Part shown: positions 1-8,114 of the stretch, piece by piece
Layout: each line of letters starts with the position of its first letter
How positions within the stretch are numbered: position 1 is the stretch's first letter
DNA from: Propionibacteriaceae bacterium
GTDB taxonomy: Bacteria; Actinomycetota; Actinomycetes; Propionibacteriales; Propionibacteriaceae
Assembly: GCA_003451975.1 (NCBI GenBank)
Contig: DMIX01000322.1
Coordinates: 1 to 23,908, forward strand
DNA length: 23,908 bases
Direction: 5' to 3'
The notes under the pieces: generated by a model
The model's database searches: none
The model's input: the letters and a program-made list of their open reading frames with translations, nothing else
What the model was told of the DNA's origin: nothing
Position numbers and translations under genes: made by a program

Positions 1-536
1 TCTACAACACCATCTCCCGCTGGCTGTTCGGTGTCGAAGCCCACGACATGAACTGGATCAAGGCGATGCGCCGCGAGGTCGTCGAAAACCTGCGCCTGCG
101 TTCTGATTGGCATCGCTTCATTCTAATGATCGCTGCTTCGGAAGGTTACCGTATCGCTGAAGTGCAGACGACTTACCACGCCCGCCGTAAGGGACGCTCC
201 AAGTTCGGTCTCGCGCGGATACCCGTCTCGTTCCTGGACGTGCTCGTGGTCAAGTTCCTGCTCGCATTCCGCCGCAAGCCGATGTTGTTCTTCGGTTCCA
301 TCGGGCTGGCGCTGATCGGTCTCGCTGCGTTACTCGGGCTGTATCTGCTCTACATCTGGTTCGCGTTCGTGATGCAAAAGCGTCCCATTTTTAACATGGC
401 GGTGGTGTTGGCCCTTGCCGGGCTGTTACTGCTGCTGGTGGGCTTCCTCGCCGAGCTGATCGTCGACCAGCAGGACCGCATCGCCGATCTCGAGCACGCG
501 GTACGTGAGTTAAATCGCGCCCAGGATCGTCCATGA
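1..536 (+). CDS. Glycosyltransferase family 2, DPM1/GtrB-like, C-terminal part
   Basis: The gene enters from the left edge; its frame is open from base 3 and about 178 residues are visible. The nucleotide-sugar binding part of the GT-A domain is outside the window. What remains is the end of the catalytic domain, including an NWIKAMRREV stretch that matches the conserved region before the C-terminus of polyprenyl-phosphate glycosyltransferases, then KFGLARIPVSFLDVLVVKF and two hydrophobic segments (about bases 285-375 and 390-465). A short charged tail follows. Enzymes of this type move a sugar from a nucleotide donor to dolichyl or undecaprenyl phosphate on the cytoplasmic face of the membrane. 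The stop overlaps the next start as ATGA, so it is translationally coupled to the GT4 gene. The sugar and lipid specificity cannot be read from this fragment. Confidence 0.85.
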   Translation, partial: YNTISRWLFGVEAHDMNWIKAMRREVVENLRLRSDWHRFILMIAASEGYRIAEVQTTYHARRKGRSKFGLARIPVSFLDVLVVKFLLAFRRKPMLFFGSIGLALIGLAALLGLYLLYIWFAFVMQKRPIFNMAVVLALAGLLLLLVGFLAELIVDQQDRIADLEHAVRELNRAQDRP

Positions 537-1714
537 AAGTGCTGTATATCACCACGAACTTCCCGCGCTGGGAGGGCGACGCCCATTCCCCCTGGATCGT
601 CGAGATCATCAAGTTGCTGCGGTCGCGCGGCATCGTCTCCGAAGTATTGGCCCCTTCCTATGAAGGACTGACTGACCACGTGATCGACGGGATCACCGTG
701 TACCGGTTCCGCTATTGCCTGCCGCGCTGGGAGACGCTGACCCACAACGAAGGCGCGCCCAACAAGATCAAGAACCCGCTCTATCTCCTGCTCGTCCCGC
801 CGTACCTGCTGTTCGGGCTGCTGCGTACGATGGCGTTGTGCCGTCCCGTCCGCTACGACGTGATCCACGTGCACTGGCCACTGCCGAGCGCCGTGTTTGG
901 CATCGTGGCGAAGTGGCTGTGCCGGGCGCGGCTGATCGCCTCCTTCCACGGGGCCGAGCTGCTAATGACCAGGCGGTTCCCGCTGTTGAAACCGCTGCTC
1001 GCCTTCATGATCGCGCGCTGCGACGCGGTCACCGCGAATTCCGGGTTCACTGCGGATCTGGTCCGGCAGTTGGCCGACGTTCCGGTGCAGGTGATCCCCT
1101 ACGGATCGCGCATCGAGCTCAAGGAAGTCCCGCAGCGGGAGGACTCAGCGGGGCGTGTACTGTTCGTTGGCCGCCTGATCGAGCGCAAGGGTATTCCCTA
1201 TTTGCTCGAGGCGATTCGCCTGCTCACCGGGCGGACGGAAGTTCACCTCGATATCGTCGGAGAGGGGAGCCCGAAGGCGGAGTTGATGGCGCTGGCGGCC
1301 CGGCTGGGCATCGCGGACCGGGTCACGTTCCACGGGCGCGTGGATGACGACGCGCTCTCCGAGCTCTACGCGCGCTGTGACGTGTTCGTGCTGCCCGCGA
1401 TCGTCGATGCGCACGGCGATACCGAGGGCCTCGGCGTCGTCCTGCTGGAGGCGATGAGCTATCGCAAGCCGGTGATCGCCAGCAATGTCGGTGGGATTCC
1501 CGACATCGTGCACGACGGCGAGACCGGCCTGCTCGTGGCGCAAAAAGATCCTGCGGCGCTCGCCGCGGCGCTCGCACGCGTTCTCGACGACCGTGAGCTC
1601 GCGTCGCAGCTCGCCAGGCAGGGCGCGGACTACGTCCAGCAGCGCTTCGACTGGGAGCGCATCGTCGATGAGATCGAGGCTCTGTACCGTGAGCCGGGGA
1701 GGGTGGCGCGATGA
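533..1714 (+). CDS. Glycosyltransferase family 4 (GT-B fold)
   Basis: This 393-residue protein has the normal length of a GT4 retaining glycosyltransferase. The N-terminal half starts MKVLYITTNFPRWEGD and contains an HVHWPLP segment and a SFHGAE motif typical of the acceptor domain. The C-terminal donor-binding half shows VLFVGRLIERKGIPYLLEA (about residue 207 onward) and the family's E-x7-E motif (EGLGVVLLE, about residues 299-307), which holds the nucleotide sugar. There is no signal peptide or membrane segment, so it should act at the cytoplasmic face on a lipid-linked acceptor. The start overlaps the upstream stop and the end overlaps the next start, both as ATGA, so it belongs to a coupled operon with the lipid-sugar synthase and the flippase-like protein. 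Donor and acceptor are unknown. Confidence 0.92.
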   Translation: MKVLYITTNFPRWEGDAHSPWIVEIIKLLRSRGIVSEVLAPSYEGLTDHVIDGITVYRFRYCLPRWETLTHNEGAPNKIKNPLYLLLVPPYLLFGLLRTMALCRPVRYDVIHVHWPLPSAVFGIVAKWLCRARLIASFHGAELLMTRRFPLLKPLLAFMIARCDAVTANSGFTADLVRQLADVPVQVIPYGSRIELKEVPQREDSAGRVLFVGRLIERKGIPYLLEAIRLLTGRTEVHLDIVGEGSPKAELMALAARLGIADRVTFHGRVDDDALSELYARCDVFVLPAIVDAHGDTEGLGVVLLEAMSYRKPVIASNVGGIPDIVHDGETGLLVAQKDPAALAAALARVLDDRELASQLARQGADYVQQRFDWERIVDEIEALYREPGRVAR

Positions 1715-2661
1715 CGTCCGGTCGCGTCAGGCGGATCGCAGGGTACGTTGTGATCGCCGTGATCCTGATTTTCATGGGTCGTGCCCTGTACGCCAACTGG
1801 CAAGCGCTGCAGGGGTACGAGTGGCACTTCAACTACCCGCTGTTGGTCGTCGCCATCCTGCTTGCGTTCGTTACGTTGTGCCTCTATGCCTGGATGTGGC
1901 GCTTCATCGTGCAGCGACTCGGCGCGCACATCTCCTACCCACAGGCGTTCCGCATTTGGTTCCTCTCCAACCTCGGGCGGTACATCCCCGGCAAGGTCTG
2001 GCAGTTCGTGGGCTGGTTCTACATGGGCGAACAGGCGGGCATCGGCCGCGTGCCCATTCTGACGAGCATCACGGTGAACCTCGGGCTGCAGACGCTGACC
2101 GGTCTCGGTGTGGGCGTATTCACGCTGGTCGTGATGCTGGGCGGAGAGCTGTGGAACCGCTTCTGGCCGCTGCTTCTGCTGATTCCGCTCGGGTTGCTGA
2201 TCGCTGTTCAGCCTGGCATCATGGAGACCGTGCTCAACTGGGCGTTAAAGAAGCTCGGACGCGAACCGGTCGTGCTGGGGCTGCGCTCTGCGGACATGTT
2301 GCTGTTCACGCTCGGCCACATCGGTTGCTGGGTGATCTATGGGATCGCGTTCTACGTGTTCGTCTGTTCGCTGCACCCGGTTCCGCTCAGCGGTATGCCT
2401 CTGCTCGCCGCGACCTACGCCGCGGCCTGGGTGATCGGTTTCCTCAGCCTGCTCACGCCGGGCGGTCTCGGCATCCGTGAAGGCGTCATCGCCTACCTGT
2501 TGGGTTTCTGGCTGCCCGTGCCGGTCGCGATCGTCATCAGCCTGCTCAGCCGGGTGTGGGTGACCGCCGGCGAGTTGATCGGGACGGCGATCGCTTGGCG
2601 CATTGGACCGCCGCGGGTGAGCGCCGTCGTCCCGCCCGCCCCGACGGAGACGCCAACGTGA
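1711..2661 (+). CDS. Flippase-like integral membrane protein (LPG_synthase_TM / UPF0104)
   Basis: This is a 316-residue protein that is almost entirely membrane segments, about eight by eye. It carries two hallmarks of the LPG_synthase_TM (AglD/MprF N-terminal-like) family: NLGRYIPGKVWQFVGW near residue 86, and LLTPGGLGIREGVIAYLLG near residue 248. MprF relatives flip aminoacylated lipids. Stand-alone members beside glycosyltransferases are thought to move or modify lipid-linked sugars, but that role is inferred here from neighbourhood. Start and stop both overlap neighbours by 4 bases (ATGA upstream, GTGA downstream), so its expression is tied to the GT4 and DUF2079 genes. Length fits the single-domain form without a soluble synthase domain. 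Confidence 0.88.
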   Translation: MTSGRVRRIAGYVVIAVILIFMGRALYANWQALQGYEWHFNYPLLVVAILLAFVTLCLYAWMWRFIVQRLGAHISYPQAFRIWFLSNLGRYIPGKVWQFVGWFYMGEQAGIGRVPILTSITVNLGLQTLTGLGVGVFTLVVMLGGELWNRFWPLLLLIPLGLLIAVQPGIMETVLNWALKKLGREPVVLGLRSADMLLFTLGHIGCWVIYGIAFYVFVCSLHPVPLSGMPLLAATYAAAWVIGFLSLLTPGGLGIREGVIAYLLGFWLPVPVAIVISLLSRVWVTAGELIGTAIAWRIGPPRVSAVVPPAPTETPT

Positions 2662-5033
2662 GCGCCGTGCGGCGCGACTGGTTGCCGCTGCTCCTGGTCG
2701 TCGTGCTGCTGGCCCTCTACGTGCTGAACTTCGGCGTCTTGTCAGTGCTGAAGCACAGCGCGTTCCAGACGCACACTGCCGACCTGGGTAACATGGACCA
2801 GCCGATCTGGAATACGCTGCACGGGCGCTTCGTCGAAGAGACCAAGGACGATGGCACGCAAGGTACGCGGCTCACCGACCACGTCGAGCCGGTTCTCGCT
2901 CTGGTCTCTCTGTCATTCCTGGTGTACGACGGTGTCGAGAGCATCTTGGTGTTGCAGACGGTCGCCATCGCGCTCGGAGCGCTGCCGGTCTACTGGCTCG
3001 CAAGGCGGCGCTTGCGCAGTGCGTGGGCTGGCGTTGCATTCGCTGCGGTCTACCTGCTGCTACCCCAGCTTCAGGCGGCCAATCTGACCGAGTTCCACGC
3101 GGTGCCACTCGCAGTTGCGCCACTGCTGTTCACCTTCCTCTTCATCGAGGAGGAGAAGCCGTTGGGGATGTGGGTCGCCGCGGTCCTCGCCCTGAGCGTC
3201 AAGGAAGAGATTGCCCTGCTCGTGTTCATGCTTGGGCTGTATGCGGTTATCTTCGGCAAGCGCCGGGTGCATGGCGGTGCTCTCGCTGCGCTGAGCCTGG
3301 CGTGGTTTGCGCTGACGACGTTTGCGATCATCCCGCACTACAGCGCGAGCGGCAACAGCGTCTACGTGGGTCGCTACCAGAGCCTGGGCGGCGGCTTCGG
3401 CAGTGCGTTGCGCTCGCTACTGACCCGCCCTGCCGATGTCATTCGGCTGCTGCTCAGCGGTGGGCGACCCGGCTACGTCTTTGGGCTGCTCGCCGGGACG
3501 GGATTCCTCCCGTTGTTCTGGCCTGTGGCGCTGCTGATGGGTGCGCCGGTGCTGGCCGCCAATCTGCTCAGCGATTACCCGGCGATGTTCTCCGGCGAGT
3601 TCCACTATTCGGCGCCGGTGATGCCCTTCATCATCATCGGTGCGATTTACGGCGTGGGCTGGCTCTGCGATCGCCTCGTCCGCCGGGGACTCCGCCGCAG
3701 CCACGTACTGGCCGTTCTGCTGGCCTGGGCCTTGCTGTGGAGCGTCGGGTATAGCCATTTCCGCGGGTTCGTCCCCTGGTCGCTCGATTGGGAGGTCCCG
3801 CCCGTGACGGCTCACCACCGGCTGTTCGAGCGTTTCGCTGCGCAGATTCCCCCTGAGGCGGTGATCTCGACCACGCCGCCGCTGTTCCCACATCTCAGCC
3901 ATCGCCCGGTGATCTATCTCTTCCCTGACGTGCGCGACGCGGATTACGTGCTGATCGACGTGTCCGGGGTAACCGACATGCACCCCAACGACGTCTTCGA
4001 GCGCTTCCACGAGTTGACAGACGGCGGCGGATTCGGGATACTCGATGCGGCGGACGGTTACATTCTGCTGCAGCGCGGCATCGCCGGCTTGCCGGAGCTG
4101 CCCGACGCGTTCTACGACTTCGCGCGAGTCACGGACCCGCAGCCGCAATACCCCGTCACTGTGGACTTCGGCGGCTATCTGCCGTTCAGAGGCTTCGACC
4201 TGAGCGATCGCTATCGTTGGCGACTGACGAAAACGCGCGCCTATTGGGAAGTACTCGATCGGCTTCCAGCCGGTATGTGTCCCTACCCGTTCTTCGTGGA
4301 CGACAGCAACCAAGTGGTCGAAGACACGACGCAGCGCCCGATGGTTGCGCCGCTGTGGTACCCGCCGGACCGCTGGCAGCCCGGCGAGGTGATCGTTACC
4401 GAGACGGTGCCGTGGGACCTGGGAGACAGCTTCTATCCGGCCGTCGGCGTTCTCTGGGGCATTGATTGGGAGATGCCCGCTCAGCGTGTGCCGGTGGCCA
4501 GCGTCACGTCGGCGGATGTGATCCGGCTTTTCGATGGCGACACGTGGGTACGGCTGCAGCGGTTCGAGCGGCGCGGCGGGCGGCTGCACGTGTCGCCGGA
4601 AACCCTCTCTGCACCGCCGGCACACATGGATTATCCGGCCCATGCCGACTTCGGCCATCTGATCGATCTGCTGGGCGCGGACGTCGAATCGCGCGAGGGG
4701 GTGCTGCGCGTGACACTGTTCTGGCAGGCGCGTGCCAGGCCGGATCGCGACTACACCGTGTTCGTCCACCTGCTCCGACCCGACGGCACACTTATTACCC
4801 AGCACGACGGCATGCCGAAGAACAATGGGCTGCCGACGTCAGCCTGGTTCGCAGATGAAGTGGTGGAAGACGTGCACACTCTGGATCTGCCGGACGGCCT
4901 GGCGGCCGGCGACTGCCGGCTCGACGTCGGGCTCTACGTGATGGACACGCTGGAGCGGCTGCCGCTGTTCGACGCATCGGGGGCGGCGACCGGAAACAAT
5001 GTGTCACTGGGTCCGCTCTCCGTGCACGAGTGA
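2658..5033 (+). CDS. DUF2079 multi-pass membrane protein with C-terminal beta-sandwich module
   Basis: The reading frame is open from 2556, but the best start is the GTG at 2658, which overlaps the upstream stop as GTGA and leaves 791 residues. The N-terminal part has about ten membrane segments. It includes DLGNMDQPIWNTLHGRF near residue 42, the conserved luminal loop of DUF2079 proteins, and KEEIALLVFMLGLYAVIFGKR. DUF2079 proteins resemble GT-C glycosyltransferases in layout, but no activity is established. A long extracytoplasmic part follows. It ends in a beta-rich module (about residues 661-791) with the phrases RVTLFWQARARPDRDYTVF and TSAWFADEVVEDVHTL, closely like modules at the end of the next protein. 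The gene is fourth in the glycosylation operon; the following gene starts 13 bases after its stop. Confidence 0.87.
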   Translation: MSAVRRDWLPLLLVVVLLALYVLNFGVLSVLKHSAFQTHTADLGNMDQPIWNTLHGRFVEETKDDGTQGTRLTDHVEPVLALVSLSFLVYDGVESILVLQTVAIALGALPVYWLARRRLRSAWAGVAFAAVYLLLPQLQAANLTEFHAVPLAVAPLLFTFLFIEEEKPLGMWVAAVLALSVKEEIALLVFMLGLYAVIFGKRRVHGGALAALSLAWFALTTFAIIPHYSASGNSVYVGRYQSLGGGFGSALRSLLTRPADVIRLLLSGGRPGYVFGLLAGTGFLPLFWPVALLMGAPVLAANLLSDYPAMFSGEFHYSAPVMPFIIIGAIYGVGWLCDRLVRRGLRRSHVLAVLLAWALLWSVGYSHFRGFVPWSLDWEVPPVTAHHRLFERFAAQIPPEAVISTTPPLFPHLSHRPVIYLFPDVRDADYVLIDVSGVTDMHPNDVFERFHELTDGGGFGILDAADGYILLQRGIAGLPELPDAFYDFARVTDPQPQYPVTVDFGGYLPFRGFDLSDRYRWRLTKTRAYWEVLDRLPAGMCPYPFFVDDSNQVVEDTTQRPMVAPLWYPPDRWQPGEVIVTETVPWDLGDSFYPAVGVLWGIDWEMPAQRVPVASVTSADVIRLFDGDTWVRLQRFERRGGRLHVSPETLSAPPAHMDYPAHADFGHLIDLLGADVESREGVLRVTLFWQARARPDRDYTVFVHLLRPDGTLITQHDGMPKNNGLPTSAWFADEVVEDVHTLDLPDGLAAGDCRLDVGLYVMDTLERLPLFDASGAATGNNVSLGPLSVHE

Positions 5034-5046
5034 GGTAGATCAGCAC

Positions 5047-7881
5047 ATGGAACGTACACGACGGGGCGAAGCGCAAGCCGGCGCGGACCGGCCAATTCTG
5101 GCGGGCATCCTGGTCGTCGCCGCGGCCCTACGCCTGTTCCATCTCGGAGTGCAGAGCCTGTGGTACGACGAGGGATACAGCGTCTATCTCGCGGGCAAGA
5201 GCCTGGCTGAGCTCACCATCGAGACGGCGAGCGACATTCAGCCGCCGTTGTACTACTATCTGCTCCATTTTTGGATGCTCATCTTCGGGCGGAGCGAAGT
5301 CGCCGTCCGCAGTCTGTCGTTGCTGTTGGGAGTGTTGAGCATCCCCTTGTTCTATTGGCTCGGTCGCCGCGTGTTTTCGCGCGAGGTTGGACTGCTCGCT
5401 GCCGGACTGGCCACGCTGTCGCCGCTATACGTGTGGTATGCACAGGAAGCGCGCATGTACACGCTGCTGGTGGCCCTGACGCTGAGCTCGTGCTATCTGC
5501 TGTGGTCCGCGCTGGAGAACGCGAGCGCGGTGCCGCGCCGCTGGGCGTGGGCCGGCGTCGCGCTCAGCGCGATCCTCGCGCTCTACACGCACTACTTCGC
5601 CGTCTTCATCCTGGCGTTCCAGGCGGCCTACGTTATCAGCGCCTGGCTGTTGCGCTGGCACCCGCCGCGCGTGCGTGAGGGGTTGCTCGCGCTGCTCGCG
5701 GTGATCGTAGCCTATCTGCCGTGGCTCCCGTTCCTGTTTGGCCGCTACGAGGCCGACGTGAGCTACTGGGAGGGACGGCTCAAGCTCGACGAGGCGGTGC
5801 GCAAGATCGGCATCGTGTTCAGCGGCGGCGAGAGCGTCGTCGAAGCCACCGGGCAGTGGCTGGCCCTCGGTCTGGCTGTCGTGGCGGTGGTCTGTCTGCT
5901 CGTGGTGGTCCTGCTGTGGCCGCGGCAGGGGGATAAGCGGGATTCTGTGCCCCCTCCAGCCCCGCTGCAGGCACGGGTCACGTTCTTGTTGCTCTACCTG
6001 CTGCTGCCGGTGGTGCTGCTACTCATCACCACCTATTGGACGCCGAAATTCAACCCGCGCTACGCGATGATCGCTTCACCCCCGCTGTACATTTTGCTCG
6101 CCGCCGGTTGGGTGGCATTGTGGCGCGAGCGACACAGCTGGGCAAGGGCGCTGGCATGCCTCACAGCGGCTTTCATCGCGCTGGTGATGGTGTATGCCGA
6201 CTACAATGCCTATTTCGACATCCGCTTCACCAGGCCGGACTTTCGCGGCGCGGTGCAGTGGGTAGAGGAGCATCGCTCGGCCGGCGAGGGCGTGATCCTG
6301 ACATCCGGACATGCATATCCGGTGTTCGGCTACTACTATCGCGGGGATGACTGGCTGCCGTTGCCCGAAGAGCGTACGCTGTCGACGACCGATACGCTGA
6401 ACTACAGCATCGCAGCGGAGCTGAACCGTTTCCTTGAAGGCAAACGGGGCGTGTGGCTGGTGCTGTGGCAGGACGAAGTCGCCGATCCCAACGGCTATCT
6501 GCCGATGCTGCTGGACCAGTACGCCGAGCCGGAGCCGGTCGAGGGTGCCTTCTATCACGTCCGGCTGCGCCACTACCGGCTGCCGGCGCCATTCTACGTG
6601 CCCGAGGCTCCCGACATCAGGCACCCGCTGGACGTCAACCTGGGTAACGCTCTGACGCTGGTGGGCTATAGCCCTGCTGTGACCCAGACGCTCAACCTGT
6701 ATTGGGCAGCGCGCGAGCCGCTGGCGGAGGATTTCAAGATTTCGCTGCGGATGAAGGATCCCACGGGTTTCAACTGGACGCGGCCGGACAGCGATCGCCG
6801 GCTGGCGGCGCTGCTGTATCCGACGATGCGCTGGCGAACGGGCGAGCTAGTCATTGGGCACTACGTCATTCCCGCGCTGCCGGGAACGCCGCCCGGCACA
6901 TACGACCTGGAGGCGCTCGTCTACGCTGAGGGTGCCCCGCAGGCGCTCGACGTCCTGGACGCGCAGGGCGCGCCGCGTGGCAAGGTGGTGCGACTGGGGC
7001 CAGTGACGCTGAACGAGCCTGTGCCGGCGACCCGCGCGGACGTGAGCGGCGGCGAGAGCGCGGTGACCTGGCCGGGCGAGCTGGCGATGATCGGATACCA
7101 GCAGGACCGGCTGGACGCGCAGGCCGGTGATGAAATCCACCTGACGCTGTTCTGGGAGGCTCTGGCGCCGGTTGCGACAGACTACGCGCTGCGGCTGAGC
7201 TGGGTTCAGGACGGCGTCCGGCTGGCGGAGCAGACCTACCATCCCGCGGGTGCGGCCTATCCCACGTCAGCCTGGAAGCCGGGTGACCTGTTGCGCGGGC
7301 AATACAGCCTGGACGTGCCGCTCGACATCGCAGCGGGGCGTGGTCAGATCGAACTGGGCTTGTTCGCCCCCGGAGCGCCGCTGCCACACAACGAGTGGTT
7401 CCCGTTGACCGAAGTGAACATCGAGCAAACCGATCGGATCTTCGAACCGCCGGCCATGCAACTTGCGATCGACGCCGCCTTCGCCGGCCAGCTCAGCCTG
7501 CTGGGCGCGAATCTGCCCGCCGTAGAAGTCGAGCCGGGCGGCGCGCTGGACCTGAGCCTGTTCTGGCGGGGGGAGCAACGGATGGAGACATCGTACACGG
7601 TGTTCGTCCACGTCCTGGGTCAAAACGGCGCGATGCTGGTGCAGGAGGATCGTATCCCCGCCGCGGGGAGCCGTCCGACGACGGGTTGGGTTCCCGGCGA
7701 GATCGTGGAGGACGTCTATCACCTCGCCATAGGTCCGGACGCGAACCCCGGCGATTATGTCGTAGAAGTTGGAATCTACAACGCCAGCGATCCTGCTTTC
7801 CCCAGGCTGAGCGTGGTCGACGCGGAAAGGCGGGCCGTGGATGACCGGGTGATCGTTGCTCACGTCACCGTGCGCCCTTGA
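5047..7881 (+). CDS. GT39/PMT-type (ArnT-like) membrane glycosyltransferase with three C-terminal beta-sandwich modules
   Basis: I chose the ATG at 5047 because GAGG at 5032-5035 sits 11 bases upstream; the frame is open further 5' but there overlaps the previous gene. The product is 944 residues. The N-terminal half is a GT-C enzyme: a WYDEGYS motif (residues 39-45) with the acidic pair expected in the first extracytoplasmic loop, IQPPLYYYLLHFWM and YAQEARMYTLLVAL, then about ten membrane segments. Such enzymes take a sugar from a polyprenyl-phosphate donor and attach it to protein or lipid outside the membrane, matching the GT2 gene at the start of the operon. The C-terminal half holds three diverged repeats of one module (about residues 532-655, 672-800 and 804-944), each with an L-x-L-F/Y-W core. 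A promoter for the next gene begins 10 bases after the stop. Confidence 0.9.
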   Translation: MERTRRGEAQAGADRPILAGILVVAAALRLFHLGVQSLWYDEGYSVYLAGKSLAELTIETASDIQPPLYYYLLHFWMLIFGRSEVAVRSLSLLLGVLSIPLFYWLGRRVFSREVGLLAAGLATLSPLYVWYAQEARMYTLLVALTLSSCYLLWSALENASAVPRRWAWAGVALSAILALYTHYFAVFILAFQAAYVISAWLLRWHPPRVREGLLALLAVIVAYLPWLPFLFGRYEADVSYWEGRLKLDEAVRKIGIVFSGGESVVEATGQWLALGLAVVAVVCLLVVVLLWPRQGDKRDSVPPPAPLQARVTFLLLYLLLPVVLLLITTYWTPKFNPRYAMIASPPLYILLAAGWVALWRERHSWARALACLTAAFIALVMVYADYNAYFDIRFTRPDFRGAVQWVEEHRSAGEGVILTSGHAYPVFGYYYRGDDWLPLPEERTLSTTDTLNYSIAAELNRFLEGKRGVWLVLWQDEVADPNGYLPMLLDQYAEPEPVEGAFYHVRLRHYRLPAPFYVPEAPDIRHPLDVNLGNALTLVGYSPAVTQTLNLYWAAREPLAEDFKISLRMKDPTGFNWTRPDSDRRLAALLYPTMRWRTGELVIGHYVIPALPGTPPGTYDLEALVYAEGAPQALDVLDAQGAPRGKVVRLGPVTLNEPVPATRADVSGGESAVTWPGELAMIGYQQDRLDAQAGDEIHLTLFWEALAPVATDYALRLSWVQDGVRLAEQTYHPAGAAYPTSAWKPGDLLRGQYSLDVPLDIAAGRGQIELGLFAPGAPLPHNEWFPLTEVNIEQTDRIFEPPAMQLAIDAAFAGQLSLLGANLPAVEVEPGGALDLSLFWRGEQRMETSYTVFVHVLGQNGAMLVQEDRIPAAGSRPTTGWVPGEIVEDVYHLAIGPDANPGDYVVEVGIYNASDPAFPRLSVVDAERRAVDDRVIVAHVTVRP

Positions 7882-7890
7882 CCGGCCTGT

Positions 7891-7919
7891 TTGACGTTCG
7901 TACGGCATTCAGCTATAAT
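7891..7919 (+). promoter_or_regulatory. Sigma70-type promoter of the ABC-F transcription unit
   Basis: TTGACG (7891-7896) is separated by exactly 17 bases from a perfect TATAAT (7914-7919). Transcription should begin near 7926, about 10 bases before the leader ORF's ribosome binding site. No terminator is visible between the preceding stop at 7881 and this promoter. Confidence 0.8.
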
Positions 7920-7949
7920 AGTGGCATCATCATTGAAGGGAGACATACG

Positions 7950-8009
7950 ATGCGCAACCCAGCAAATCCTCATTGCATCTGTCGCGTATCGTATTGCCCT
8001 GTGATGTAA
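7950..8009 (+). CDS. Putative 19-residue leader peptide upstream of the ABC-F gene
   Basis: A short ORF encodes MRNPANPHCICRVSYCPVM. It has a good ribosome binding site (AAGGGAG, 7936-7942) seven bases before the ATG and lies just downstream of a near-consensus promoter. It ends before a hairpin plus T-rich run and about 105 bases before the ABC-F start. ABC-F antibiotic-protection genes are often controlled by ribosomes stalling on such leaders, which changes folding of the RNA ahead of the gene. The promoter, the ribosome binding site and the ORF are seen directly; the regulatory role is inferred. It could also be a chance short ORF. Confidence 0.45.
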   Translation: MRNPANPHCICRVSYCPVM

Positions 8010-8033
8010 TCGCGTTCATTCATTATGCTCATT

Positions 8034-8067
8034 TGGCCATGGTGCGACCGATGCCCATGGCTGTTTT
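8034..8067 (+). terminator. Candidate attenuator hairpin between leader ORF and ABC-F gene
   Basis: GCCATGG (8036-8042) pairs perfectly with CCATGGC (8055-8061) around a 12-base loop, and GU pairs can extend the stem. The 3' arm is followed by TGTTTTGTTT, as in an intrinsic terminator. It lies after the leader ORF stop (8009) and before the ABC-F ribosome binding site, the place expected for an attenuator. A possible competing pairing is GTCGC (7981-7985, inside the leader ORF) with GCGAC (8044-8048, in the loop), but it is only 5 bases long and weak evidence. Confidence 0.45.
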
Positions 8068-8114
8068 GTTTCCTGCTGGCCGTGGGCGGGGTGCAACCGG
8101 CGTCGGGAGGGAAC

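Noticed and set aside
3417..4805. 462-codon ORF on the minus strand
   Set aside because: It lies wholly antisense to the DUF2079 gene, is full of His, Arg, Gln and Glu as mirrored GC-rich codons usually are, and has no domain or ribosome binding site.
8025..8114. 30-codon N-terminal extension of the ABC-F protein (MLIWPWCDRC...)
   Set aside because: No ribosome binding site precedes 8025, the added residues cover the hairpin and T-rich run, and the ATG at 8115 has a strong ribosome binding site and a standard ABC start.
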